64,000 bases of DNA from Gimesia maris (GCF_008298035.1 NZ_CP042910.1:5781001-5845000), one strand, 5' to 3'; numbered from the stretch's first letter, positions 8,757-17,882 are shown. The notes: generated by a model from the sequence alone, not told the origin. Numbers and translations: made by a program.

Positions 8757-9707
8757 AAAGACTCCTCTTCAATTTCTGTGGTTGGCATTGATGTTTCTAA
8801 AGATTCACTCGATCTCTTCCATACGATTAATGGCCAGCAGCAGAAGATCGCTTATCAGCAGGATTCCCTCAAGCTGCTTGCCCGGCAGATCATCAAGCTC
8901 AACGCAACCGTCGTCATGGAAGCCACGGGTGGCTACGAAAAGAAACTGGTCAAATATTTACAGAGCCAGGGAATTGCATGTGCCGTGGTGAATCCGAAGC
9001 TGATTCGTGACTTTGCCAGAGCCTGTGGGAAGCTTGAGAAAAACGATGCCATCGACGCCAGGATCATCGCCTCTTTTGGACAGATGATGCAACCGAGGAC
9101 GATGGGAAAAATCGATCGAAACAGGGAGAAACTCAAGTTGCTGGCAACTCGTCGAGAACAGGTTCAAAGTATGATTACCCAGGAATCCAATCGTCAGCAG
9201 CAAATTGAGGATCGGCAAATTCGGGCCTTCATTCAACGGGCGATCCAACTCTATCAGAAACAGCTTAAAAAACTGGACAATGAAATGCTGAAGGTCATTG
9301 AAGCCGACCAGACCATGAAACAGAAGTCCGAAATTCTGCTCTCTGCGAAAGGTGTCGGCCCGGCAACAACCGCTAACCTGATTGCCGGGCTGCCTGAACT
9401 CGGGCAACTGAATCGGCAGCAGATCGCCAAGCTCGTCGGCCTGGCTCCTCTCGTTCGGGACAGTGGCAAATTCAAAGGGCAGCGCAGAACATATGCCGGC
9501 AGAAGCCAGATACGGCGGATCCTTTATATGGCGACCTTAGTAGCCACGCGCTGGAACAGTCGCATCAAAGCATTTTACTTGTCCTTATTGGAAAGAGGTA
9601 AACCGAAGAAGCTGGCCATCACAGCCTGCATGAGAAAGTTTATCACCATCCTGAATTCCATGATGAAAAACAATCAGACGTGGGATCAAAATCTTCTTGC
9701 TTCTTGA
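8754..9707 (+). CDS. IS110-family recombinase (bridge recombinase)
   Basis: 317-residue DEDD-type recombinase. The N-terminal RuvC-like domain shows D in VVGIDVSKDS (about residue 12), E in VVMEATGGYE and the paired D residues in KNDAIDARIIA. The C-terminal transposase_20 domain carries the helix-hairpin-helix-like LLSAKGVGPATTANLIAGLP and a conserved serine context in GLAPLVRDSGKFKGQR. The start at 8754 gives the canonical N-terminus; its ATG is paired within the closing stem of the predicted bridge RNA. An in-frame upstream extension to 8643 would overlap the guide loops and is not credible. The frame is intact, so the element may still be active. Confidence 0.93.
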   Translation: MKDSSSISVVGIDVSKDSLDLFHTINGQQQKIAYQQDSLKLLARQIIKLNATVVMEATGGYEKKLVKYLQSQGIACAVVNPKLIRDFARACGKLEKNDAIDARIIASFGQMMQPRTMGKIDRNREKLKLLATRREQVQSMITQESNRQQQIEDRQIRAFIQRAIQLYQKQLKKLDNEMLKVIEADQTMKQKSEILLSAKGVGPATTANLIAGLPELGQLNRQQIAKLVGLAPLVRDSGKFKGQRRTYAGRSQIRRILYMATLVATRWNSRIKAFYLSLLERGKPKKLAITACMRKFITILNSMMKNNQTWDQNLLAS

Positions 9708-9727
9708 CATAATCCAAGACAGTCGCT

Positions 9728-9739
9728 GACCCCTTTTTT
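9728..9739 (+). repeat. right part of split REP/terminator palindrome
   Basis: GACCCCTT plus the continuing T run. It completes the 15-bp arm interrupted at 8516. Confidence 0.8.
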
Positions 9740-9741
9740 CT

Positions 9742-9972
9742 TCCTTAGAATTAGAACAATCAGATTGTATTTCACATAAGCAAAAAGAACTTTTAAATCT
9801 TCTTTATCTAGCAGAAAATGTGGCAAAGGTTATTTACAATGTTACGAAACCCTTAGATGAATTCGATCTTGATTCAGGAGCGTGGATTGTCTCTTGCCTG
9901 AAAGACTGTCTTGATATTTCTAAAAACGATCAGTTTGCTGAATCTGCCTGGTCCGTTTTAAGTTGGACGTAA
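9742..9972 (+). pseudogene. 3' remnant of an unknown gene
   Basis: A 76-codon frame without a start codon, open from just after the palindrome T run to a TAA at 9970-9972 (LEQSDCISHKQKELLNLLYL near the beginning, ESAWSVLSWT at the end). The composition is that of a real soluble helical protein rather than random sequence. It seems to be the C-terminal part of a gene whose 5' part has been replaced by the palindrome and the IS110 element. I do not recognise the family. Confidence 0.5.
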
Positions 9973-9987
9973 ACAAGGTGTTCATTG

Positions 9988-10025
9988 AATGGGTCAGGAG
10001 TCGATTACATGCCCCCTGTCCCCCT
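9988..10025. repeat. second, degenerate copy of the REP/terminator palindrome
   Basis: AATGGGTCAGGAGTCG, then ATTACAT, then GCCCCCTGTCCCCCTT. It shares GGGTCAGGAGTCG with the palindrome at 8487 but its right arm has diverged. It lies immediately downstream of the minus-strand gene ending at 10028 and may serve as its terminator. It does not carry the exact CCTGACCCC that the IS110 guides match. Confidence 0.6.
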
Positions 10026-10027
10026 TA

Positions 10028-12619
10028 TTACTCATCCAAACCGCTGTCTGCCTGCAGTACTTCACGCGGTAGCAATAACTCCGTTGCAGACCTGATAAAG
10101 TATGGGGGGACCGTTAATAAACGAATGGGGCCGGATGCCTGGTTTACTTTCCACAATTTGCCGTCCGATCCGGCTGGGACGGGGATGCTGTAATAATTCG
10201 CTTTGCGATCCTTGAACGAGAACTGTTCTTTACCCGTCGGATCCTGAATACTGCCGCGATCTCCTCCGTGAACGCCAATCACTTTCGTACCGTGAGGGAC
10301 GTAAAAATAAAGTGACCAGCGTCCCGATGTCACAATTGGTTCGTCCAGGCTGGAAGGCATTACCATCAGTTGCCCGGCTTTCCAATTCACGCTCGTTCTA
10401 TCACCTCCATCAGATACCGTAATGCGATACATGCCCGTCTCTCTGGTTGGCAATCGAACCGTACGTGTTTTTCCATCGGGCGGGACCGATTGATCTTTCA
10501 TCACGAACGTCTCCCGTTCTCCCGTCTGACTGGCCCCGCCAATTTTCCAGAGTTCGATTTTCACGTTACCCCGGTCCCGATAATGGGCGATCAACCCTCC
10601 CGTCACCTCTAATTCGATGGGCGTTGCCGTGTCTGACACGTATGTATAAAAAGTCTGCACACCACGGCCACTTTGTAAAACCCCCGGTTGCTGATCAGGA
10701 GAAATGAGCTTTCCAGCGGGAACCAGTTCGTCAGAGTAAGTGACAGGCTTGAAATCAAGTTCTGTGAGTGGGTATGCTGCGATCCCTTCCTCAAGAAACT
10801 GCTGTAATTCACTTTTTGAAAACGGCGTGCTTTCCTTCCAGGGATTTTGCGGTTCGGGGATATGCCATTGCGCATTTTCCGGAATGCTCACCTGTTTATC
10901 CCGATTGACGGCGTCGCGATAGACGGCCTTACTGTGAACGAGCATCGTTTTTCGCATGCGGTAAGCGTGGCGAATCAGTTGTTCAAATGCCTGCTGCCGT
11001 TGTGCGCCGGATGCCTGGCGATAGCGCTCATACAGATCTACATAATGACAATATAGAATCAGATCATCCAGCCGCGCATGGACTTCAGGTGACTCAGCCA
11101 GTTTTTTTGCTGCCGCGAGGGAGCGAAACATGCGACCATATTGATCGCTGACCACCAGGTGGGAATGCGAGCCGTCCAGCTGCTCGTAGAATTGAGCCAT
11201 AGGCGGTTTGGCTTTACCAAAGCAACGTGTTAAAAAATCGTCTGTCAGCTGATCTGTCTGCCGGGCTTCGTCAAGGTTCCATAACATGCGTGCTGCCAGA
11301 TAATACCCCAGACCATTGGGCCCCCAGTTATCGCTCGACTCGGCTGACATGTATTGGGCACCTTGTCGATGAAATTGAGGTATCGTCGATTTCAGATAAT
11401 CAATTCTGCTACCACGGGCAAGACCGGGCAGATCGTGATCCCAGGTATAGACACTGTAGTATTCACGGATACCGATCCGGGCTCCCTGTTCTGACCAGCC
11501 GCTGATAATTTCGTCAAGTGTGTTGCCACCACGTATAAATCCGGTGGCCACGCTGATAATGACATTGGGATGGACTTTGATGGCAGGCGGCGGAGAATGA
11601 TACGCGTACGCGTACATCCCCACATATCGTTGCCGCGTATCACCGTCTGCCTGCGGCTGATTGATGGCTGCTGCAACCTGATTGGCCAGGGTTAATGCGC
11701 GATCACTGATGCTGCCCATCTTTTGACATGCCTCGCATTCACACCAGCCGCCGCCATCACTGGGGTCGAGTGAAATGCTGTCGGCCTCTGGATTTTCTGC
11801 AAAGTAGCGTAATGACGAGTCCACAATCAGTTTTTGCAATCCCGCATTGCTGATACAAAACTTTGCCTGGGCACGAACATCGCGGCGGCCATCAACGTAT
11901 GCATAATATTCAGGGTGCGCGTCAAATTCCGCCTGATTGTTGCGGATGAATTGTCCATAGGAATGGCCGGTCTTCAGTGCCATTCCTGAAGTAGCACGGT
12001 TCCGCTGACACCAGCGCCGGTACGGTTCGGCTGCATAATCCCAGGGCCCAAATCCATACCAGATGACTCGATTCTGATAATCGGGAGCCTCGATCACATT
12101 GAGATTAATTTGTAACGTGTTCTGACGTGGAATCACTTCCCAGTGCGAACCAGGAAAATACTGGCGATATCCAAGTCGATGGAGGAAGTCCCAGACCGCA
12201 TGTTCAACGGCCAGGTCTGTAAGGCCGAGCAGGTAAATGCCCTTTTCATGGGAGCGAATACAATACTTTTCACGATCTTTAATTGTGAAGTTGCTCCCAT
12301 CCAAGTCAGGGGCGGCGTTCTGCTGGGGATAATCGTTGAGTAATCCCACTGCCAGGCCCATTGAGCCGTTACCGGTTTTCACTGAAAAGGGAGCGCCCGT
12401 GATTTCTGAAAGATAGTGAGCCAGATCATCGGCAGCGCCTCGCGTCTGCGCAGAGGCGGTTTCTGAGACCACGATCGGAATGTTGGCATGACCGTTCTCA
12501 GCAACCAGACAACGGGCCTGCTTCCATTCCGCAGGGAGCAGCGAGCAATCAAAAAAGACAACGATCAGAGATAGAATCCATAATGCGGGGACACGTTTCC
12601 ATCTGGTTTGTTGAATCAT
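10028..12619 (-). CDS. secreted DUF4838-domain protein
   Basis: 863 residues with an N-terminal signal sequence (ALWILSLIVVFFDCSLLPAE). The N-terminal 150 residues resemble the alpha-glucuronidase-like domain that precedes DUF4838 (ADDLAHYLSEITGAPF, then WDFLHRLGYRQYFPGSHWEV), and the DUF4838 core follows (YYAYVDGRRDV, WCECEACQK, YAYAYHSPPP, YYLAARMLWN). Proteins of this family are common in planctomycetes and verrucomicrobia that degrade polysaccharides, but the reaction is not established. The C-terminal 250 residues look like beta-sandwich domains (TGMYRITVSDGGDRTSV; LYFYVPHGTKVIGVHGG). Single gene; the second palindrome copy lies at its 3' end. Confidence 0.8.
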   Translation of the reverse strand: MIQQTRWKRVPALWILSLIVVFFDCSLLPAEWKQARCLVAENGHANIPIVVSETASAQTRGAADDLAHYLSEITGAPFSVKTGNGSMGLAVGLLNDYPQQNAAPDLDGSNFTIKDREKYCIRSHEKGIYLLGLTDLAVEHAVWDFLHRLGYRQYFPGSHWEVIPRQNTLQINLNVIEAPDYQNRVIWYGFGPWDYAAEPYRRWCQRNRATSGMALKTGHSYGQFIRNNQAEFDAHPEYYAYVDGRRDVRAQAKFCISNAGLQKLIVDSSLRYFAENPEADSISLDPSDGGGWCECEACQKMGSISDRALTLANQVAAAINQPQADGDTRQRYVGMYAYAYHSPPPAIKVHPNVIISVATGFIRGGNTLDEIISGWSEQGARIGIREYYSVYTWDHDLPGLARGSRIDYLKSTIPQFHRQGAQYMSAESSDNWGPNGLGYYLAARMLWNLDEARQTDQLTDDFLTRCFGKAKPPMAQFYEQLDGSHSHLVVSDQYGRMFRSLAAAKKLAESPEVHARLDDLILYCHYVDLYERYRQASGAQRQQAFEQLIRHAYRMRKTMLVHSKAVYRDAVNRDKQVSIPENAQWHIPEPQNPWKESTPFSKSELQQFLEEGIAAYPLTELDFKPVTYSDELVPAGKLISPDQQPGVLQSGRGVQTFYTYVSDTATPIELEVTGGLIAHYRDRGNVKIELWKIGGASQTGERETFVMKDQSVPPDGKTRTVRLPTRETGMYRITVSDGGDRTSVNWKAGQLMVMPSSLDEPIVTSGRWSLYFYVPHGTKVIGVHGGDRGSIQDPTGKEQFSFKDRKANYYSIPVPAGSDGKLWKVNQASGPIRLLTVPPYFIRSATELLLPREVLQADSGLDE

Positions 12620-12841
12620 GGTCGAATCTAAATCTCAATAAAAAGGAGCGATTGATGAGTGGGCCAAGCCAACTGTGGCACCCGGCGTGTTTTGTGTCTG
12701 GACTAAAGGAAAACACAGGTCTCTTTATTTCAGCTTCCTGCCTTTATCCAATTCGGCTCTGTTGATAATACCCGTTCCAATCGACCACGAACAATCTTTT
12801 TTACGTTTTGCATCGTTTGCTGATCGTAGCCGGCGCAAATC

Positions 12842-13978
12842 TCACGGCTTCGATCCCTCCCGCTCTCGCGCTGCGTTGCGGATGGTCCGGCGGTTTTCGT
12901 AGGTCATGGGGACCTCTTTCAGCGTCTTTTTTTCGGCTGAATCCAGCGACTGGATTTCCAGCGTCACCCGGTCTTCAGGGGGATGGCCCATGCGGGTCAG
13001 GAGTTCGACGAGGTCCTCTTCGAACCGTTTCTGCCACTTGTCGTCGTAGGTCTGCTTGCTGAAATCCACGATCTCAGAGGCAGAGATGCCGTTCAACGAC
13101 ACGAGTTGATACCATTCCTCCTGTACTTTGACTTCCGGCTGGGATTCCTGCCAGCGTACCGCCGCGAAGGGGGACTTCTGGCCATGCGCTGGTTCGTCGT
13201 CTGAATTCCGAGCCGTCTCGATCAGAAATACCGCGAGCAGCATGATGAGGAAGAGCCCGATCAGGCCGAGAATGATCCGCACCGGTGAATGACACGATGT
13301 GGAGAGCTCCTGTTTGGAAAACGGGAGACCCGGCAGAGCGATCTGATCCTGCGTCCCTTCCCCGGTCCCTTCCTCCTGCAGACTGGCCTGCAGTGTTAAC
13401 AGCTCTTCGCGTTTCGGGATCAACTGCAGACGCACGGCCCGCTGATTTAAAAAGTAGACCCAGGTATAAACGCCCACTAAAAACCCGGCCAGAAACAGAA
13501 AGAAAATGAGGGCAAACACCCAGCCTCCCGCACGCGACTGCCAGGACACATGCGCAAAGAAGATGAGAATCGAAATGCTGGGGGGCAGCAGGTACCACCA
13601 GAAGACATTCCGCAACAGCCAGATCTGATCTTCCACCTCGGTAATCGAACGCTGCACGCACTGCAGCAGCGGTTCGTCGGGTTCCCCCGGTTCCTGTCGA
13701 TGGCGTCGACGATAGACGAGCATGAACCCGGCCATCCAGATCAGGACCGGCACGGTCAGATACCATGTCCACGGCGACTCTGTCACCGCCCCCAGAATGA
13801 ACCAGAAGGGAATCAGCAGCAGTGCGACAGCGACTTCGCCGTAATCGCGATACAGAATCACCGTGCGGAACGCCTGCTGATCGCGGCGGACTTCCTGACG
13901 CAGCAGATCTGCATCGATGGTGACGCGTGTCTGTGATGCCTGTGCCTGCCAGGCTTGCTGAAATTCATCAGGAGCCAT
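12842..13978 (-). CDS. membrane protein coupled to an ECF sigma factor (possible anti-sigma or accessory)
   Basis: 378 residues with about five membrane segments (FRTVILYRDYGEVAVALLLI and WYLTVPVLIWMAGFMLVY in the N-terminal part; WYLLPPSISILIFFAHVSW; VFALIFFLFLAGFLVGVYTW; IILGLIGLFLIMLLAVFLIE), preceded by a short cytoplasmic helix (EFQQAWQAQASQ). The C-terminal 120 residues are soluble. The ATG at 13978 overlaps the end of the sigma-factor gene by 11 bp, so translation is probably coupled. In planctomycetes membrane proteins in this position often act on the adjacent sigma factor. No zinc anti-sigma motif is visible, so anti-sigma function is an inference from position. Confidence 0.65.
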   Translation of the reverse strand: MAPDEFQQAWQAQASQTRVTIDADLLRQEVRRDQQAFRTVILYRDYGEVAVALLLIPFWFILGAVTESPWTWYLTVPVLIWMAGFMLVYRRRHRQEPGEPDEPLLQCVQRSITEVEDQIWLLRNVFWWYLLPPSISILIFFAHVSWQSRAGGWVFALIFFLFLAGFLVGVYTWVYFLNQRAVRLQLIPKREELLTLQASLQEEGTGEGTQDQIALPGLPFSKQELSTSCHSPVRIILGLIGLFLIMLLAVFLIETARNSDDEPAHGQKSPFAAVRWQESQPEVKVQEEWYQLVSLNGISASEIVDFSKQTYDDKWQKRFEEDLVELLTRMGHPPEDRVTLEIQSLDSAEKKTLKEVPMTYENRRTIRNAAREREGSKP

Positions 13979-14492
13979 CGGATTCCCCTTTCATCAGTTC
14001 ATTCAGTCGTTGTTTCGCCCGGTTCAGTTTCACACCCACATTATTTTCCGAGATCCCCAGAACGTCGGACATCTCGCGGTAACTCAATTCATCCAGGTAC
14101 AGCAGCACCAGAGCGGCGTCCGCCTGCGGTAACTGACGAATCGCGCGGTACAGCTGTTCGACGGTATCCCGCTGCTGTGCCGCTTCGGCTGAATTCGCAC
14201 CTGCTGTGATGACGGTATGAACTTCGAGCAGCGGCTTCTGAATGATCCGCCGCGGCTTCTCTTTGCGTTGCCAGTTCATCGCGGTCTGCAGTGCCACGCG
14301 ATAAAACCACGTCGCGGCACTCGACTTCTGTTCGAACCGGGGTAAGGATTTCCAGGCCTGCAGCAATATTTCCTGTGCCAGGTCCTGCGTCTCTTCACTG
14401 GTGCGAGTGTAGGCGCGTGCTACCTTCATGACCGCCGAGCCATGCTCGTCCAGCCACTGCATGAACAGCGTCTTCTGTTCTTCGTTCAGCAA
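13968..14492 (-). CDS. ECF-type RNA polymerase sigma factor
   Basis: 174 residues. Region 2 is recognised by ARAYTRTSEETQDLAQEILLQAW followed by TWFYRVALQTAMNW; region 4 by LPQADAALVLLYLDELSYREMSDVLGISENNVGVKLNRAKQRL. The likely start is TTG at 14492 with AAGGAGA seven bases upstream; the frame stays open to an ATG at 14618, but the extra 42 residues are not sigma-like. It is cotranscribed with the overlapping membrane protein gene. The sensor kinase gene lies upstream on the same strand across 138 bp, which suggests one signalling unit. Confidence 0.88.
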   Translation of the reverse strand: MLNEEQKTLFMQWLDEHGSAVMKVARAYTRTSEETQDLAQEILLQAWKSLPRFEQKSSAATWFYRVALQTAMNWQRKEKPRRIIQKPLLEVHTVITAGANSAEAAQQRDTVEQLYRAIRQLPQADAALVLLYLDELSYREMSDVLGISENNVGVKLNRAKQRLNELMKGESDGS

Positions 14493-14630
14493 GTCGACTC
14501 TCCTTTCCACAAGTATTAGTAACTTGAACAGAGGAGGACTTACAGAAAAAACGAAAAGCAAATCGCTTTTCAGGAAAATAGCGGTCCAACATCCAGGCAG
14601 GCCAGAGATCCATGTCAAACGAAATTACGG

Positions 14631-16841
14631 TCACTCGTCCTGCGACAGATTCACAATCAGTGTCGCATCGGCGACGGAGCTGGATGATGTCTTGCCTTGA
14701 ACGCCGGACTGGATCTGAGTCGCCTGACCTTGAGTGGTCTGGCCTGGCATCCGTTCATCCCACCACTGGCTGGCATCGAAGATGGACCACTTGCCGTCGG
14801 ACTGGCATTTCGACAGTTCCAGAATCACGTCATGCGCAGTCTGCGGTCGTTTCTCCGGGTCCTTCTCCAGACACTGCATCACGATCTGTTCCAGATCCGC
14901 TGAGACCGGTTTCCCCAAGCGTTCCGAGAGACTTTGCGGCTGTTCCTGCACGTGCTTCATGCAGATCTCGATAATTGACTCCCCGTCAAATACCGTCGTT
15001 CCCGTCAGCAGATAATAGCCCACCGCTCCCAACGCATAGAGATCGCTGCGACCATCCACGACGTCCGGATGATTGATGCCTTCCGGAGAGAGGTACATCG
15101 GCGTGCCCGCCATCGAATTGGTAGAGGTTAACGAGGCCTGCTCTCTGCCATCGACGGCTTTGACCAGACCGAAATCGAGCAGCTTGACAAAGTCGTAAAC
15201 GCCGCCACGATGCGTCAGAAAAATATTCGCCGGTTTCACGTCACGATGGATGACGCCCAGTTGATGCGCTTCTGCCAGCGAACCTGCGATCTGTTTCAGT
15301 AGATGGATCACCCGACCTTCCGGCTGCGGGCCATACCGCTTCACCAGATCATCCAGGTTGATGCCCTCCAGCAGTTCCATCGCATAATAGAATACACCTT
15401 CCGGGGTGCGGCCATAATCATAAATGGCAATCGTATTCGGATGATTCAACTGGCTGGTCAACTGCACTTCGCGTTCAAAGCGGGCAACGGCTTCATCAGT
15501 GGTTTTCTCGATATCAAGTAACTTGATCGCCGTCGGCCGTCTGAGCATGGCGTGCTGTCCTCGATAGACAACGCCCATCCCCCCTTCTCCCAGTTTTTCT
15601 TCGAGTGCATACTGCCCGAGCTGTTTGGCTTTGATCACCGCACGGCGGGTATCCTGTTCTTTGCGGGCAACGATGATCGTGAAGACAAAAATCACGATCG
15701 CCCCCAGAACCAGCAGCGCGAACAGTCCCCAGAAACTGTATCGCAACAGATAGAGTGGTCGATATGCTTCTGCTGCGTTCATCTCAGTGGCGACTCCTAA
15801 ATCGTATTCAGGCAGCCAGACCCAGGCACCGACTACGGGCACGCCTCGATAATCGCGATAACCGTTCGCATCAATGCCGGCTTCTCCCTGCACCGCCGAG
15901 GCTGCCATGCGGGTTAAAGGGCGATCCGCCAGTCTTAATGCGGGGCGCTTGCCCTCCGTCATATTGACCTGCGGGTCACGGATCTGCACATTGAGAATCG
16001 ATTGTGCATCGGCACGATCAGGAATCAGTCCGATCATTTTCAGGTCATCGTCGAAACGGCTCTGGGATAACATCGCGCCTGCTTTATCGAACGCATAGGT
16101 TTCCCCGGTTTTCCCGGCACGGGCGATCGAGAGAATTCGTGTAAAATTAACTTCCGGACGAATCAACAAGGAAAGCGCGGCGATCGGTTTCCCGTCGGCA
16201 TTATTCACCGGCGCCATTGCCAGCATCGTAGGTAATCCAGACTTGATTTCCCCCGATTGATCTTTGCGGACGAACACACTTTCGAAGGGACGCGTCACGG
16301 TGGCCTTACCCTGTCTCACTGCTTCCAGCGCCGACTCCTGAATCGGTAAATCTGCACGGCCGATCGGTTCATCGCGGGCAGACGCTAATACCCGGCCTTC
16401 CAGGCTGAACAGCCCGATATCCAGGTAGTTCAGATGTTCGAGTTCCGATTCGAATTCCTGTCGCAGTTCCACAAGCGCCCTGGAATGCAGTAATGCCTCG
16501 CGGTCATCGGGTTTCTGCTGATTCAAGGCAACGAGTTCTGCGGTCAGCTTCTGCACCCGCGGTTCTTCCGCCATCACTTCTGCCAGGGATTCTTCCCGCT
16601 CCAGCCAGATCTCAAGGGCCGCAACATCTGCATCCAGAATGGTCTGCAGGTTATTTGCAACCGTTTCTCTGGCGGATTCTTCCACAACAGAGCGCACGAT
16701 GAACCCCAGAATCAGCAGCAGGATTGTGCCGGCAATCGGCCAGATCCACATGCTCCCCTTGGAAAACAGTCGGGAGCGCGAAAACGATTTCAGAATTGAA
16801 TGAGAAAATGAGCGGCCCAGTGAGCTTTTCGAGATATTCAT
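14631..16841 (-). CDS. membrane Ser/Thr protein kinase with extracytoplasmic sensor
   Basis: 736 residues. A short cytoplasmic tail is followed by a membrane segment (WIWPIAGTILLLILGFIV, about 33-50), a periplasmic sensor region of about 320 residues resembling dCache (VLASARDEPIGRADLPI; GKTGETYAFDKAGAML), a second membrane segment (YSFWGLFALLVLGAIVIFVF, about 370-390) and a PknB-like kinase domain from about 412 to 680. Catalytic motifs are complete: GEGGMGVVYRG loop, TAIKLLD lysine, HRDVKPANIF at about 528 and DFG at about 556. It probably relays an external signal to the sigma factor and membrane protein downstream; that link is inferred from order and strand. Confidence 0.9.
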   Translation of the reverse strand: MNISKSSLGRSFSHSILKSFSRSRLFSKGSMWIWPIAGTILLLILGFIVRSVVEESARETVANNLQTILDADVAALEIWLEREESLAEVMAEEPRVQKLTAELVALNQQKPDDREALLHSRALVELRQEFESELEHLNYLDIGLFSLEGRVLASARDEPIGRADLPIQESALEAVRQGKATVTRPFESVFVRKDQSGEIKSGLPTMLAMAPVNNADGKPIAALSLLIRPEVNFTRILSIARAGKTGETYAFDKAGAMLSQSRFDDDLKMIGLIPDRADAQSILNVQIRDPQVNMTEGKRPALRLADRPLTRMAASAVQGEAGIDANGYRDYRGVPVVGAWVWLPEYDLGVATEMNAAEAYRPLYLLRYSFWGLFALLVLGAIVIFVFTIIVARKEQDTRRAVIKAKQLGQYALEEKLGEGGMGVVYRGQHAMLRRPTAIKLLDIEKTTDEAVARFEREVQLTSQLNHPNTIAIYDYGRTPEGVFYYAMELLEGINLDDLVKRYGPQPEGRVIHLLKQIAGSLAEAHQLGVIHRDVKPANIFLTHRGGVYDFVKLLDFGLVKAVDGREQASLTSTNSMAGTPMYLSPEGINHPDVVDGRSDLYALGAVGYYLLTGTTVFDGESIIEICMKHVQEQPQSLSERLGKPVSADLEQIVMQCLEKDPEKRPQTAHDVILELSKCQSDGKWSIFDASQWWDERMPGQTTQGQATQIQSGVQGKTSSSSVADATLIVNLSQDE

Positions 16842-17521
16842 GAAACAGTATCAGAATCTGGAGTGGTGCGATTAATTCAAAGAATACTAAAGTGTGACAT
16901 GAAAACCGCCTGGCAGCAAGAATTGAAGCCGATTTATTCAAAATTCAACACTGACCTTCCGTTGCAGTGAACAACGATTTTATTCCGGTCCGCGCAATAA
17001 AAAAAGCCGCGCCTCTGTAGAGGTCACGACTTTCATCGTATTGCTGTCATAACATTGCGACGGTGGGGTCGCTGCAAGAAGGACGGCGAATCGGGTAGTG
17101 CCTGGCACTCACCACTAATGATTCCGGTCCATGCTAAGGTTTAGGATCCTCCGACGGAATTTGATACGACAGAATACTGATTTCATTGTATGCATCGTCA
17201 ATACACTCGTCGATGGGTGAATTAAATCAAAACAAAAAATTCACGATGACACGGGTATTGAAGCTAAAATAATCACTGCCTGACGCAGGTTGTAAAATTC
17301 ATCGGCATTCACAGGCCTGACTGTTTGCCTCGTTTTTCAAAAAAAAGGAAAAACAGCCGGTCTTGTGATCTGCCGGAGAACGGGTCCCCCGCAGCAGGAG
17401 GGGAGATCTTAATCATTTCCGGAATGGGGGCAAGAGGAATCCACGGGAAAGAATTTTCACGCGTTGGGGGTGTGACAAAAACTGTCAGCGGGGTTTCTGC
17501 ATCGCGGGCACAGCCGGATGC
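16842..17521. other. intergenic, 680 bp, no gene seen
   Basis: Lies upstream of the kinase gene. It holds an imperfect hairpin CCTCT-GT-AGAGG with flanking GC bases at about 17006-17030, next to an A tract (T tract on the minus strand), which could be a weak minus-strand terminator. Nothing else was recognised. Confidence 0.4.
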
Positions 17522-17686
17522 TCAGGCTTTTCTGGCACCACTTCGCATCAACAGCCAGCCAACCACTGCGATGGAAACCAGCACAATCCCGTATTCCATG
17601 GGCGAGATATTATCCCACCGTTTATTCAAATAGCTGATATAAAAAGTGGAATATTCACGCCAGGTATCCTGAATTGTTTCCACCAT
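17522..17686 (-). CDS. small single-pass membrane protein (54 aa)
   Basis: The ATG at 17686 has GAGAGG six bases upstream, which decides the start over the longer frame. The product has a polar N-terminal half (VETIQDTWREYSTFYISYLN) and a C-terminal membrane helix (YGIVLVSIAVVGWLLM) ending in RSGARKA. The family is unknown. It lies on the same strand as xylA but 260 bp away from it. Confidence 0.55.
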   Translation of the reverse strand: MVETIQDTWREYSTFYISYLNKRWDNISPMEYGIVLVSIAVVGWLLMRSGARKA

Positions 17687-17882
17687 TGTGCACCTCTCTT
17701 GAAAATCATCAACCAGTGATCTTTTGACAATGGGAACTTCCGCGATTGTCGCGCAGACTTTCAGCAGCAATCAAAAAAACGAACTGTCGCTTTATGAAAG
17801 AGAGTCCCGCATCAAGCATACTTCATGGATGACAGCCGGGGAGAATTTTTCTGAATTTTCCCAATCTTCGGGACGAAATGCA

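Larger units (their letters stand above)
8515..9727 (+). mobile_element. IS110-family insertion sequence with long left end
   Basis: About 1.21 kb, defined by a CT core present at both edges (8515-8516 and 9726-9727) inside a palindrome that becomes perfect when the element is removed. It has no terminal inverted repeats of the DDE kind, as expected for IS110. The left end is long (237 nt before the recombinase ATG) and the right end short (18 nt between the stop codon and the right CT), the arrangement of the IS110 group, whose bridge RNA is encoded in the left end. The joined ends would read ACAGTCG-CT-AGTATC. Confidence 0.88.
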
